Assembly (NCBI GenBank): GCA_964350445.1
Contig: CAYGKA010000006.1
Coordinates: 67,370 to 131,369, forward strand
Length of the DNA: 64,000 bases
Direction: 5' to 3'
Source: Hwanghaeella sp964350445
GTDB taxonomy: Bacteria; Pseudomonadota; Alphaproteobacteria; UBA8366; Aestuariispiraceae
A program made the translations under genes and the position numbers. The notes beneath the pieces are model-generated. The model was not told the origin of the DNA and ran no database searches. It saw nothing but the letters and a program-made list of their open reading frames with translations. This document shows positions 24,945 to 34,166 of this stretch, one piece after another (the stretch's first letter is position 1; every line of letters starts with the position of its first letter).

Positions 24945-27023
24945 TCAGTTCCTCACTTCGTCGCGGACGGCGATCAGCGCACCGGAAGGATGCAGCCGCA
25001 CGGTCCAATCGGTAGGGATAAAATGGGTTGAATGCGCTTCCTCGATAAGGGCGGGGCCGACGACGATATCGTCGAACGCGATCGCGTCGCGCCAATAGAC
25101 CGGCACCTCGCGGGTGGCGCCATCGACGACGGCGCGGCGCATGCCCGAGGCCCGGGGGGCGTCAGGCGTGAAAGGCCGAATGACCGGGCGCGGCAGTCGG
25201 CCGGTGGCCGCGATACGCACGGTCACAATTTCCGGCGTGACCGCAGGGTCGGCATGATTGAACTGCGCCTCGTGACTCGCATGGAAAGCCGCCACGGCAT
25301 CGGCCAGGTCGGCATGCGCGTCTTCGCCGTTGGCGGCAAACGGTACGCCGATTTCATAAGCTTGCCCCGGATATCGAACATCCAGGGTGACAGGAAAGGC
25401 GCGGCTATGCTCGGCGACGCCGTTTTCCGCCAGGACCGCGTGCCCCGCTTCAGTCAGGTCGTGCAGAATGCCCTGCAATTCTGTCAGCGCCGTGGCGTCG
25501 GCCGGCATTGGACGGGCCCGGGCAAGGTCCTGCACGATATCGCCGAACAGCATTCCCCAGGCACTCAACGTTCCGGGATCGCGCGGGAACACGACACGCC
25601 TGGCGCCAATTTCCTGCGCCGTCTCGCAGGCATGCAACCCGCTTGCGCCACCGAAGGAAACAAGCGCGAAGTCTTCCGGATCAAGCCCCTTCTCGAACAG
25701 GCTTAACCGGATGGCGGCCGCCATCTTCGCAACCGCGATGGTGACGATCCCGCCCGCCGCACTGGACGGGTCGAGCCCCAAGGGGCCTGCAACATCGCGT
25801 TCCAACGCGGTCTGCGCCGCAACCGCATCGAGCACCATCGCGCCGCCAAGGAAATTGTCGGGATCGAAACGGCCCAGCACCGCATTCGCGTCGGTCACGG
25901 TCGGACGTTTGCCGCCACGGGAATAACAGGCAGGTCCCGGCACCGCACCGGCGCTTTCCGGACCGACCAACAGCCTGCCCGTCTCGTCGGCCGATGCGAT
26001 GGAGCCGCCGCCGGCGCCGATGGTACGGATCTCTATCATGGGAAGGCGGACAGGCAATCCGTCCACATCCCCCTGTGTCACCTGACGTATCCGCCCTTCG
26101 GACACGACGGAGACATCATAGGAGGTGCCGCCCATGTCGACGCCGATAAGGTTGGGCTCGTCGAGCATTTCAGACACGATTTCAGCCGCACGTGCACCGC
26201 CCGCCGGGCCCGAGAGCAAAAGGCGGGCAGGCTGTTGTGCCGCGATGGCCGGTGTCGTGACACCGCCATTGGACTGAACCAGGAAGACCGGCGCGGTGAT
26301 GCAGTTCTCACTCAGCCTGTTCTTCAACCGCTCCAGATATCCGCGCACCACCGGCATCAGAAGGGCGTTGAGCGCTGTGGTGGAACTGCGCTCGAATTCG
26401 CGGATCTCCGGGCTGACCTCATGGGAACAACTGATGGACATGCCAGGCAGAAGACCGGCCAGCACCTCGGCCGCGCGCAGCTCAGACCGTGGGTTCGCAT
26501 AGGCGTGCAGAAAGACGATCGCCACCGTCTCGACCTTCAAACGGCGAATCTCGTCCGCGATCGCCTGCAATTCGCCTTCCTCCAACGGCGTTTCAATATC
26601 GCCGCTTGCGAGCGTCCGTTCGGTAACCTCGAACCGGCGGGATCGGGGAAGCAGCAAGGGCCGGGTTTCGGCTTTGCTTGCATAGATATCTCGGCGCAGG
26701 TGACGGCCTATTTCCAGGACGTCACGGAACCCCCGCGTCGTGACCAAGGCGCCAACCGGAAGTTTGCGTTCCAGGACAGCGTTCGTCGCGATCGTTGTGC
26801 CATGCATGATTGCGCCGATCCTGCTCGCATCGAAACCGAACAACTGCGCCGCCTCGCGGATACCGTTGACCAGCCCTTCAGAAGGATCGGAAGGGGTTGT
26901 CGGCACCTTGTGGGCGCGGGCGGTGCCGGCTTCCTCGTCCAGGAACTGCAAATCGGTGAACGTGCCGCCAATATCGACGGCGACACGGATTGTTGGGGCG
27001 GGCTTAGTCAAATGATCTGTCAC
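24945..27023 (-). CDS. hyuA: Hydantoinase/oxoprolinase subunit A (second copy)
   Basis: 692 residues, full-length HyuA type. Signatures: DIGGTFTD (17-24), HGTTIATNAVLERKL (74-88), DMGGTSYDVSVV and TIGAGGGSIASADETG. It is first in a HyuA-HyuB minus-strand unit and divergent from the Liv transporter at 27358 onward. The transporter, the pair and the downstream metallo-hydrolase could serve uptake and hydrolysis of one cyclic amide-type compound, though this is inference from proximity. Confidence 0.9.
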   Translation of the reverse strand: MTDHLTKPAPTIRVAVDIGGTFTDLQFLDEEAGTARAHKVPTTPSDPSEGLVNGIREAAQLFGFDASRIGAIMHGTTIATNAVLERKLPVGALVTTRGFRDVLEIGRHLRRDIYASKAETRPLLLPRSRRFEVTERTLASGDIETPLEEGELQAIADEIRRLKVETVAIVFLHAYANPRSELRAAEVLAGLLPGMSISCSHEVSPEIREFERSSTTALNALLMPVVRGYLERLKNRLSENCITAPVFLVQSNGGVTTPAIAAQQPARLLLSGPAGGARAAEIVSEMLDEPNLIGVDMGGTSYDVSVVSEGRIRQVTQGDVDGLPVRLPMIEIRTIGAGGGSIASADETGRLLVGPESAGAVPGPACYSRGGKRPTVTDANAVLGRFDPDNFLGGAMVLDAVAAQTALERDVAGPLGLDPSSAAGGIVTIAVAKMAAAIRLSLFEKGLDPEDFALVSFGGASGLHACETAQEIGARRVVFPRDPGTLSAWGMLFGDIVQDLARARPMPADATALTELQGILHDLTEAGHAVLAENGVAEHSRAFPVTLDVRYPGQAYEIGVPFAANGEDAHADLADAVAAFHASHEAQFNHADPAVTPEIVTVRIAATGRLPRPVIRPFTPDAPRASGMRRAVVDGATREVPVYWRDAIAFDDIVVGPALIEEAHSTHFIPTDWTVRLHPSGALIAVRDEVRN

Positions 27024-27357
27024 TTTCTGAATCAGTGTTCATATTTTCCTGTTTCCCGGAAAAACTACGTTGTCCTATATGAAGTTAATAGCCCAATCGT
27101 GAAAACCCGATATCGATGGGTAGTCCGGATTTTGCCCGTAGTCCGTGTCCTGACTGGAGGCAGAACGTTGATTTATATTGATTCTAGAGAATTGATATTT
27201 TTGCTGCGTTGCCTTGCGCGGCGCCCCGCTCGACTTGCTGCGCGAAATTCCCCTGATTTCGGCAATTTGACCGGTAAAGCCCAAACTGTGCATGCTGTTC
27301 ATGAGCTTAAAAGAATGCTCAAGCCAATGATCGAAAGATCGTTCAGGGAGGAAATCA
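27024..27357. other. Divergent regulatory region upstream of the first Liv operon
   Basis: 334 bp without a credible gene, between hyuA (minus) and the binding-protein gene (plus). It is more AT-rich than its surroundings and contains three TTGAT elements around 27168-27198. It ends with the strong site AGGGAGGAAATCA before the ATG at 27358. Promoters are expected here, but I cannot assign -35/-10 elements confidently. No regulator gene is adjacent. Confidence 0.45.
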
Positions 27358-28665
27358 ATGACTATTAAGAAAATGCTGCGCGGTACGAGCCTGGCGGCTT
27401 GCCTCGTCGCAGGCACCATGGCCGCGTTTGCCGGGACCGCCCAGGCGCAGGAAAAACTGAAGGTCGGCGTTGTCGCCTTCTACACCGGCGCCGCCGCAGG
27501 TCCGTTCGGTATCCCCGCGCGTAACGCCGCGGAACTCATCATCGAAGCCATCAATTCCGGCAGTATTCCGGCGCCTTACAACACCAAGGGTGTGGGCGGC
27601 ATGGAAATCGAGCCGATTTATGTCGACGAAGCCGGCGGCACCACCAAACAGGTGACCGAATACCGCAACATGGTTCAGCGCCAAGGCGCAGGCGCGGTTG
27701 TCGGCTACATTTCTTCGGGCAGCTGTCTGGCGGTTGCGCCGGTGGCGGAAGAATTGAAGACGTTTACCGTCCTGTTCGACTGCGGCACGCCGCGCATCTA
27801 TGAAGACGCCGATTACCAGTACGTCTTCCGGACGGCCTCTCACGCCACCATGGACAGCGTTGGCGCCGCCCGCTACATCGCCAGCAAGTTCGGTGATACC
27901 AAGACCTATCAGGGCATCAACCAGAACTATGCCTGGGGCCAGGACAGCTGGCGCGATTTCGATCTGGCGATGCAGAACCTTCTGCCCGGATCAGAAGCCG
28001 CCGACCCGCTGTGGCCGAAGATTTTCCAGGGCCAGTATGGCGCGGAAATCTCCCGCCTCTCGGTCACTCCGCCGCAGGTCCTGCATTCCTCGTTCTGGGG
28101 TGGCGATCTGGAGAGCTTCATTCTGCAATCCAGCGCGCGCAGCCTGAACAAACGCACCACGATGCTGCTCACCACAGCGGAAACCGTGATGTATCGTCTG
28201 GGCCGCAAACTGCCTGACGGCGTCGTGGTCGGGGCCCGCGGTCCGTACGGTGTGCTGGCGCAAGAATCCGAACTGAACACATGGCTGCGCCAGACCTTCA
28301 GCGACCGCTTCGGCACCCCGCCGACCTACCCGGCCTATCAGATGGCCCAGGCCTTCCTTGGCCTGAAGTTGGCCTACGACAACGCAGCCGCGGCAAGCGG
28401 CGGGTCGAAGCCCACGGTTGATCAGGTCGCGGCCGGTCTGCGTCACAAAAGCTTCGAAGCGTTCGGCACAACGGTCGACATGAAGCTTGGCAAAGGCCAA
28501 CAGGCCGTCACGCCGACGGCGTATGGTCTCAGCAAATGGGATAACGAAGCCGGCGTACAGACCATCGTCGACGTCGTTACCTATCCGGCCGATTGCGTGA
28601 ACCCACCGGAAGGCGTCAACAGCGTCGACTGGATCCAAGGGGGCATGCAGGGCGCGAAGTGCTAA
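27358..28665 (+). CDS. ABC transporter substrate-binding protein (LivK type)
   Basis: 435 residues with a Sec signal peptide (MTIKKMLRGTSLAACL..., cleavage near AQAQ-EK about residue 31). The mature protein is a type I periplasmic binding protein (Peripla_BP_6): LKVGVVAFYTGAAAGPFG, YRNMVQRQGAGAVVGYIS, YAWGQDSW and PPTYPAYQMAQAF. Cys residues at VGYISSGSC, LFDCGTPR and near the C terminus may form disulfides. It feeds the LivHMGF proteins encoded downstream. The ligand is unknown; such proteins bind amides, aromatic acids and amino acids. Confidence 0.88.
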   Translation: MTIKKMLRGTSLAACLVAGTMAAFAGTAQAQEKLKVGVVAFYTGAAAGPFGIPARNAAELIIEAINSGSIPAPYNTKGVGGMEIEPIYVDEAGGTTKQVTEYRNMVQRQGAGAVVGYISSGSCLAVAPVAEELKTFTVLFDCGTPRIYEDADYQYVFRTASHATMDSVGAARYIASKFGDTKTYQGINQNYAWGQDSWRDFDLAMQNLLPGSEAADPLWPKIFQGQYGAEISRLSVTPPQVLHSSFWGGDLESFILQSSARSLNKRTTMLLTTAETVMYRLGRKLPDGVVVGARGPYGVLAQESELNTWLRQTFSDRFGTPPTYPAYQMAQAFLGLKLAYDNAAAASGGSKPTVDQVAAGLRHKSFEAFGTTVDMKLGKGQQAVTPTAYGLSKWDNEAGVQTIVDVVTYPADCVNPPEGVNSVDWIQGGMQGAKC

Positions 28666-28681
28666 TCTGCTGCTGATTGGG

Positions 28682-28715
28682 AACGCGCCGCGGCAGGCCT
28701 CTGTGGCGGCGCGTT
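28682..28715 (+). terminator. Hairpin after the Liv binding-protein gene
   Basis: A perfect 10-bp stem (AACGCGCCGC at 28682-28691 with GCGGCGCGTT at 28706-28715) has a 14-base loop and is followed by TTCGCTTTCTTCTCC. It lies 16 bp after the stop codon and 140 bp before the first permease gene, consistent with partial termination. Confidence 0.75.
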
Positions 28716-28855
28716 TTCGCTTTCTTCTCCGTTCCATTTTCCAGCCGGCCCCGCCCTTTTTCCGATGGCGAATACATCGATCGCGGACGGGGCCAGTGGC
28801 CGGAACACCTGAATAAGCGGACCGGTCCTAAGACGGGCTTTTGAGGGAATCGCTC

Positions 28856-29752
28856 ATGCTCACAGCAACCGCAATCCTGATCGACGGCTTGATCGAGGCT
28901 TCCTATCTGTTCCTCGTCGCCCTTGGCCTGACGCTGATCTTCGGCGTCATGAAAATCCTCAACGTGGCGCACGGCTCGTTCTACGCCTTCGGCGCCTATG
29001 CATCGGCGACGGCGATCGGCTGGTGGTTCGCGAACGGCCTGCCGGATTTCGGCAGTTTCGCGGTGATGTTCGGAATCGCCATCGGGCTTGGCATCATGTT
29101 CGGTTTGCTGTTGGAAGTCGGACTTTTGAAGCGAATGTACGGCCGCGACGAAGTGATCATCGTGCTGGTGACCTTCGCCAGCTTCCTGATGCTGGAAGAT
29201 GTGATCATTTGGATCTGGGGTGGCGACCCCTACTTCGCCTTCGAACCCTATTCGCTTCTTGGCGACATCCAGTTCGGCACGCTGTTCTATTCAAACTACG
29301 ATCTTGCGCTGATCGGACTCGCCGTCGCGCTGGCCGCGGCGACATGGCTGATCCTGAACCGCACCGCAAAGGGCCGCCTGCTGCTGGCGGTCATTCACGA
29401 CACCGAAATGGCGGCAGCCTTCGGGGTCAACGTAAAACGCTATTTTACCGTGACCTTCATCGTCGGCGCCACGCTCGGCTGCCTCGGCGGGGCGGTCATG
29501 GCACCTAAAATCTCCGTCGCGCCCGGCATCGGGGTCGAGGTGATCGTCCTCGCCTTCGCCATCGTGGTGCTCGGCGGCATGGGCAGCATCTGGGGGGCGA
29601 TTATCGGCGCGCTTGTCGTCGGCATCGCCCGGGCCGCATCGGTCCATCTGTTCCCGGAAGTTGAGTTATTCGTCATTTACGCGGTGATGACCCTGGTGCT
29701 GATTTTCAGGCCCGAAGGCCTGTTCATGCGCCAAAAAGCCCGCAAGATTTAG
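28856..29752 (+). CDS. livH: Branched-chain-type ABC permease LivH
   Basis: 298 residues from the ATG at 28856 (AGGGAA seven bases upstream; an in-frame TTG at 28841 is less likely). Eight or so hydrophobic segments with LivH motifs: LTLIFGVMKILNVAHGSFYA at the N terminus, the EAA-like loop around AVIHDTEMAAAFGVNV and VIVLAFAIVVLGGMGSIWGA near the C terminus. Inner-membrane half of the Liv permease, partner of LivM encoded nine bases later. Confidence 0.9.
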   Translation: MLTATAILIDGLIEASYLFLVALGLTLIFGVMKILNVAHGSFYAFGAYASATAIGWWFANGLPDFGSFAVMFGIAIGLGIMFGLLLEVGLLKRMYGRDEVIIVLVTFASFLMLEDVIIWIWGGDPYFAFEPYSLLGDIQFGTLFYSNYDLALIGLAVALAAATWLILNRTAKGRLLLAVIHDTEMAAAFGVNVKRYFTVTFIVGATLGCLGGAVMAPKISVAPGIGVEVIVLAFAIVVLGGMGSIWGAIIGALVVGIARAASVHLFPEVELFVIYAVMTLVLIFRPEGLFMRQKARKI

Positions 29753-29760
29753 GAGGCAGC

Positions 29761-30723
29761 ATGACATCCGCTTTCAAAAGCAAGCTGCTCTATCTGGGCC
29801 TGCCGATCGCCCTGGCGCTTGGACTGTTCATGCCGGATTGGGCGATCTTCCTCGGCATCATCAGCTTGGCAAAGGGGCTCGTCGTGCTCGGCCTCATGCT
29901 GTTGTGGCGCACGGGGCTCGTCTCCTTCGGCCAGGGCCTTTTCTATGGTGCGGGCGCCTACGCGGTCGGCATCCTGCCGCAATATGTGCCGATCTCGGAC
30001 GCCTTTCTTCTGGTGCTGATCAGCGCCGTTGGCGCCGGAGTCATCGCTTTCGGTCTCGGTTTCCTGCTTCGCCGGTACCGTGAAATCTTCTTTGCGATGC
30101 TCTGCATGGCGTTCTCGATGATCTTCTACGGCATTCTGGTGAAGAGCGAGAGCCTGGGATCGACCGACGGCTTCAATGTCGTCCAAACGACGTATCTGGG
30201 CTATACGCCGGCCGAACCGATCGAAATGCAGCGTATACTCTACGCCATGACGGCGCTTGTCTCCTGGCTCGCCTGCTTGTTCGTGAACCGCTATCTGGGC
30301 AGTACGATGGGCCGCCTGACCCGGGCCATCAAAGACAACGAATTGCGCGTCGAGTATCTCGGCTTTTCAGCCAAGGTCGCCGTGCATTTCAAGTTTGTCG
30401 TCGCCGCCGTCCTGGCCGGAGCCGGCGGAGCATTGGCCGCGATCGCCATCGGGCACGTCGATCCGGAGATGGTCTGGTGGATCCAATCGGGCGAGTTTGT
30501 CTTCGTCACGATCCTTTCCGGCGTCGGCAACGTTATCGCCCCGCTGGTCGGATCCATCGTGTTCGAAATTCTTCGGACATTCGCAATCGAATACGCGCCG
30601 CAAGCGTGGCAGTTCGTCGTCGGCGGTTGCCTGCTGGCGGTGATCATGTTCCTGCCCGGCGGTTTGTGGAGCCTTATCGAACGCTCAAGGGAGGGTCGAG
30701 ATGACGGCGATTCTACGCGCTGA
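29761..30723 (+). CDS. livM: Branched-chain-type ABC permease LivM
   Basis: 320 residues, polytopic. LivM features include LLWRTGLVSFGQGLFYGAGA and GRLTRAIKDNELRVEYLGFS, the cytoplasmic coupling loop. GGAGG sits a few bases upstream of the ATG at 29761, and the 3' end overlaps the LivG gene by 23 bp. Forms the membrane channel with LivH. Confidence 0.9.
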   Translation: MTSAFKSKLLYLGLPIALALGLFMPDWAIFLGIISLAKGLVVLGLMLLWRTGLVSFGQGLFYGAGAYAVGILPQYVPISDAFLLVLISAVGAGVIAFGLGFLLRRYREIFFAMLCMAFSMIFYGILVKSESLGSTDGFNVVQTTYLGYTPAEPIEMQRILYAMTALVSWLACLFVNRYLGSTMGRLTRAIKDNELRVEYLGFSAKVAVHFKFVVAAVLAGAGGALAAIAIGHVDPEMVWWIQSGEFVFVTILSGVGNVIAPLVGSIVFEILRTFAIEYAPQAWQFVVGGCLLAVIMFLPGGLWSLIERSREGRDDGDSTR

Positions 30724-31468
30724 AAGCCTGAATAAGTCCTTCGGGGCGGTCACCGCCGCCGACGATATCAACGTCACCATCGAAGAGGGCGAGGTCATTG
30801 GCGTCATTGGGGCCAATGGCGCCGGCAAGACGACTTTCGTGAATATGGTAACGGGCTACCTGACCCCGACCAGCGGCAAGCTGTATTTCTACGACCGCGA
30901 CATAACGGGTTTCGACCCCAAGGCGGCGACGGAAATCGGCATCTGCCGATCGTTCCAGATTCCACAGCTGTTCTCCACCGGCACCGCCTTTGAAAACCTG
31001 ATGGTTGCTATGGGGATCGCGGAGGAGGGCACCATGCCGTTCTGGGCGCAGCTCGATACGGAAGACCGCACGAAACGCTGTGAGGAAATCCTGGCGCGGT
31101 ACGAGATCCATGAATACCGGGATCAGATCACCCAGACCTTGCCTCAGGGCGTACGGAAACTTCTCGATATCGCAATGGCCAGTGTCCACAATCCCAAGAT
31201 GCTGATGCTGGACGAACCCACCAGCGGCGTCACCGCGGCGGAGAAGTTCAGCATTATGGATATCGTCGTCACCGCGCTGCAGCAGCAGGACGTGACGATC
31301 CTCTTCGTAGAACACGACATGGAAATCATCAGCCGCTATGCAACGCGCGTGTTGGCCTTCTATGACGGGCGCATCATCGCCGATGCCAAGCCTGAAGACG
31401 CGCTTGCCGATGAACAGGTCCGCCAGTTCGTGATCGGCGAAACGGTACATGCCGCTGCGGCTGGCTAA
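30701..31468 (+). CDS. livG: ABC transporter ATPase LivG
   Basis: 255 residues. Walker A is GANGAGKTT (37-45), Walker B MLMLDEPTSG (167-176) and the H-loop is in LFVEHDME. The ABC signature is degenerate: LPQGVRKLLDIAMA at 147-160, where LivG proteins normally read LS(Y/H)G. Position and the paired LivF gene support a functional Liv ATPase, with the other nucleotide site carried by LivF's canonical LSGGQ. Confidence 0.88.
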   Translation: MTAILRAESLNKSFGAVTAADDINVTIEEGEVIGVIGANGAGKTTFVNMVTGYLTPTSGKLYFYDRDITGFDPKAATEIGICRSFQIPQLFSTGTAFENLMVAMGIAEEGTMPFWAQLDTEDRTKRCEEILARYEIHEYRDQITQTLPQGVRKLLDIAMASVHNPKMLMLDEPTSGVTAAEKFSIMDIVVTALQQQDVTILFVEHDMEIISRYATRVLAFYDGRIIADAKPEDALADEQVRQFVIGETVHAAAAG

Positions 31469-31482
31469 GAGGGTTTTGCGAC

Positions 31483-32127
31483 ATGCTTACGGTTAAGAAT
31501 CTCAGTGTCTATTTCGGATCCCAGCAAGTTCTGGACAATGTGTCGCTCGATCTGTCCGGCAATATGATGGCGGGGCTGATCGGCCGGAACGGAGCCGGCA
31601 AGACCACATTCATGCGGGCCGTCATGGGCCTGATCGACCAAATCGAGGGCGAGATCGAATTCGAAACCGTGGACCTGGCGCATTCGCCGACCCATGCCAG
31701 GGCCGGTATGGGTTTCGGCTACATGCCCGAAGATCGCAAGCTGGTGCCTGAGTTCACCGTGGAGGAGAACGTCCTGCTGCCGGCCTGGTCGACCAAGATG
31801 GCCCAGCCGCAGGAACGCCTGGAATGGGTCTATTCCCTGATCCCGGAAGTGGCGAATTTCCGTGACCGTCGCGCGAACCAGCTTTCGGGCGGCCAACAGA
31901 AACTCGTCGCCCTCGCCCGCGCATTGCTCTGCGGCAACAAGATCCTGCTGTTGGATGAGCCGTTCGAAGGGGTCGCCCCCGCGCTCGCCCAGCGCCTTGC
32001 CCAAATCATCTTCGAGTTGAAGAAGGAAGGCATGGCCGTCTTGATCGCCGACTCGAATGAACAACACGTCCGCGAGCTTATCGAGCGAACCTTCACAATT
32101 GAGCGCGGTGCTGTAACAGTAGGGTAG
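31483..32127 (+). CDS. livF: ABC transporter ATPase LivF
   Basis: 214 residues, a little short for LivF. Walker A GRNGAGKTT (34-42), canonical signature LSGGQQKLVALARALL from 134 and Walker B KILLLDEPFEGVAP. As in many LivF proteins the usual H-loop His is absent (LIADSN). It completes the livKHMGF-type transporter begun at 27358 and is followed 23 bp later by a DapA-like gene with its own AAAGGAG site. Confidence 0.88.
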   Translation: MLTVKNLSVYFGSQQVLDNVSLDLSGNMMAGLIGRNGAGKTTFMRAVMGLIDQIEGEIEFETVDLAHSPTHARAGMGFGYMPEDRKLVPEFTVEENVLLPAWSTKMAQPQERLEWVYSLIPEVANFRDRRANQLSGGQQKLVALARALLCGNKILLLDEPFEGVAPALAQRLAQIIFELKKEGMAVLIADSNEQHVRELIERTFTIERGAVTVG

Positions 32128-32150
32128 TCTAACGACGAAAGGAGCTTCCA

Positions 32151-33146
32151 ATGGCCCGCTTCAAGGATTTCGTACCCCAAGGCGTGATCCCCGCCACCTT
32201 GCTTGCTTTCGATAACGACCTTGCGATCGATTGGGTGGAAACGCGCCGCCATCTGCTGCATGTTGCAGCGACGCCGGGGCTCTCCGCCATCACCGTCAAT
32301 GGCCATGCCTCGGAAGTACATGCCTGCACGTTCGAGGAACAGCGGGCCTTGCTCGACAACACGCTGGACGATATCGGCGATCGTATCCCGGTGATCGCCG
32401 GGGTTTTCGCCGATGGAAGCCTTGAAGCCGCGAAACTCGCGAAAATGTCGGAAGAAGCCGGCGCCTCCGCCTTGCTGGTGTTCCCGTCCTCCGTCTTGAT
32501 GATGGGGGGTGAGCGTCGACCCGAAATGGCGCTTGCCCATTTCAGCCGGATCGCGGAAGCAAGCGACCTGCCGATCATCTGTTTCAACTATGCCCGATGG
32601 ACGAACCTGGCCTATCCGCTAGACACAATCCTGTCGCTCGCCGAAGCGATCCCCTCGATCAAGGCGATCAAGGATTGGACCGCGGAACCCGCAGAGCATG
32701 AGAAGAATATCCGCACGCTGCAATCGCTCAGCCGTCCGATAAATGTGCTGACCACCAACAGTGCGTGGTTGATGGCGTCGCTCTGCATGGGGGCAAAAGG
32801 CCTTCTTTCGGGCGCCGGCAGCATCATCCCCGATCTGCAGGTCGCGATGTTCAGAGCGGTTCAGAACAACGACCTGAGGACCGCTCGGGCATTGAATGAC
32901 AGGATGCAGCCGGTGACCCAGGCTTTCTATTCGGCTCCCTTCCTGGATATGCACAACCGCATGAAGGAAGCCGCTGTCCTGTTGGGCCGGCAGGAGCGCG
33001 CGGTCGTGCGCCCGCCGCTCTCGAAACTCACGGATGCTGAAATTCAACGCATCGGACAGGCGCTCAAAGACGCCCGCATTACCCATGATGGCGCCGAAGG
33101 CCTCAACCTCGGTCCTCTTGAAACGGCACTAAGCGCGGCTGAGTAA
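32151..33146 (+). CDS. Dihydrodipicolinate synthase/NanA-family aldolase or lyase
   Basis: 331 residues, class I pyruvate-type aldolase barrel. The Schiff-base lysine is Lys174 in SIKAIKDWT and the assisting Tyr is Y147 in CFNYARWTN. The substrate-carboxylate loop that reads GTTGE in true DapA is VNGHASE here (49-55), so lysine synthesis is unlikely. Members with this pattern are uncharacterised aldolases, dehydratases or hydrolases of sugar or amino-acid catabolism. As the last gene after a Liv transporter it probably acts on the imported compound. Confidence 0.83.
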   Translation: MARFKDFVPQGVIPATLLAFDNDLAIDWVETRRHLLHVAATPGLSAITVNGHASEVHACTFEEQRALLDNTLDDIGDRIPVIAGVFADGSLEAAKLAKMSEEAGASALLVFPSSVLMMGGERRPEMALAHFSRIAEASDLPIICFNYARWTNLAYPLDTILSLAEAIPSIKAIKDWTAEPAEHEKNIRTLQSLSRPINVLTTNSAWLMASLCMGAKGLLSGAGSIIPDLQVAMFRAVQNNDLRTARALNDRMQPVTQAFYSAPFLDMHNRMKEAAVLLGRQERAVVRPPLSKLTDAEIQRIGQALKDARITHDGAEGLNLGPLETALSAAE

Positions 33147-33167
33147 GACCCCGGCCTTCGGGCGTCG

Positions 33168-34166
33168 CTAGGCGTCGCCCAGCGTCATGACGATTTTGCC
33201 CTGGACCTTGCCACCGCCGACATGGTCCAGCGCGTCCCTGTAGTTTTCCAGCGGCACCCGCTGCGTGATGATCGGGTCGAGTTTCCCCGCGGACCAGAAA
33301 CCGAAGATTTCTTTTTGCGCGGCGGCAACGGCATCTGGCGCACGATCCCGATAGTCCGACCACTGGATGCCGCTGACGCCGATATTCTTGACCAGAAGGT
33401 AGTTCGAGCGGATCGCCGGTATATTCCCAGATGCGAACCCCACGATCACCATCCGCCCGCACCATGCCATGGCGCGCAAGGCCGCTGCGTTGGCGTCCCC
33501 GCCGACGGGATCGATGACAATGTCGGCACCATGGCCGCCCGTGACCTCTTTCACCGCATCGCGCAACCCGTCCTTCAGATTCTCCATGCCCAGGTCCACG
33601 ACATGATCGGCGCCCGCCTGCCTGGCGAAAGCAGCGTTGGCTTCCCCTCTCGCGCCCGCGATAACGCAGGGTGAGCCAAGCGCCTTGGCAAGTTGGATGC
33701 TTGCCATGCCGACGCCGCCGGATGCGCCAAGGACCAGCACCGTATCGGATGGCTTGAACGACGCCCGTTCCATAAGCGAGAAATAAGCCGTCTGATAGAC
33801 CAGCCCCAAGGCGGCGGCGATATCGAAGGGCATGGCGTCCGGCAACGGGTAACAGGTCTGTGCCGGGGCCAACACCTTCTCGGCATAGGTACCGTATTCC
33901 ACCTGAACGGCGACCCGGTCGCCAGGTTCGAGAGTCGTGACGCCCTCTCCTACCGCCTCGACGATGCCGGCCCCAGCCTTGCCTGGAGAAAACGGCAAAG
34001 GCGGCTTCACCTGGTAATTGCCTTCCATGACCAGAATATCGGGGAAGTTCATATCCGCCGCCGAGAGGCGCACAAGGACCATGCCCGGCCGCGGCGCCGG
34101 ATCGTCAACCGTTCTCAAAACCGCGTCACGGTAGGGGCCATAGGCCTCAACCAAAACCGCCTTCAT
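33168..34166 (-). CDS. MDR-superfamily NADPH:quinone oxidoreductase-like protein
   Basis: 332 residues, zinc-independent medium-chain dehydrogenase of the quinone-oxidoreductase type. An N-terminal GroES-like part (PGMVLVRLSAADMNFPDILV, FSPGKAGAGIVEAVGEGV) is followed by the NADPH-binding fold VLVLGASGGVGMASIQLAKA. The structural and catalytic zinc cysteines of alcohol dehydrogenases are absent. In this position it could be an enoyl-CoA reductase-like or quinone reductase step. It is the last gene of the minus-strand CoA cluster and overlaps the CoA-transferase gene by ATGA. Confidence 0.87.
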   Translation of the reverse strand: MKAVLVEAYGPYRDAVLRTVDDPAPRPGMVLVRLSAADMNFPDILVMEGNYQVKPPLPFSPGKAGAGIVEAVGEGVTTLEPGDRVAVQVEYGTYAEKVLAPAQTCYPLPDAMPFDIAAALGLVYQTAYFSLMERASFKPSDTVLVLGASGGVGMASIQLAKALGSPCVIAGARGEANAAFARQAGADHVVDLGMENLKDGLRDAVKEVTGGHGADIVIDPVGGDANAAALRAMAWCGRMVIVGFASGNIPAIRSNYLLVKNIGVSGIQWSDYRDRAPDAVAAAQKEIFGFWSAGKLDPIITQRVPLENYRDALDHVGGGKVQGKIVMTLGDA

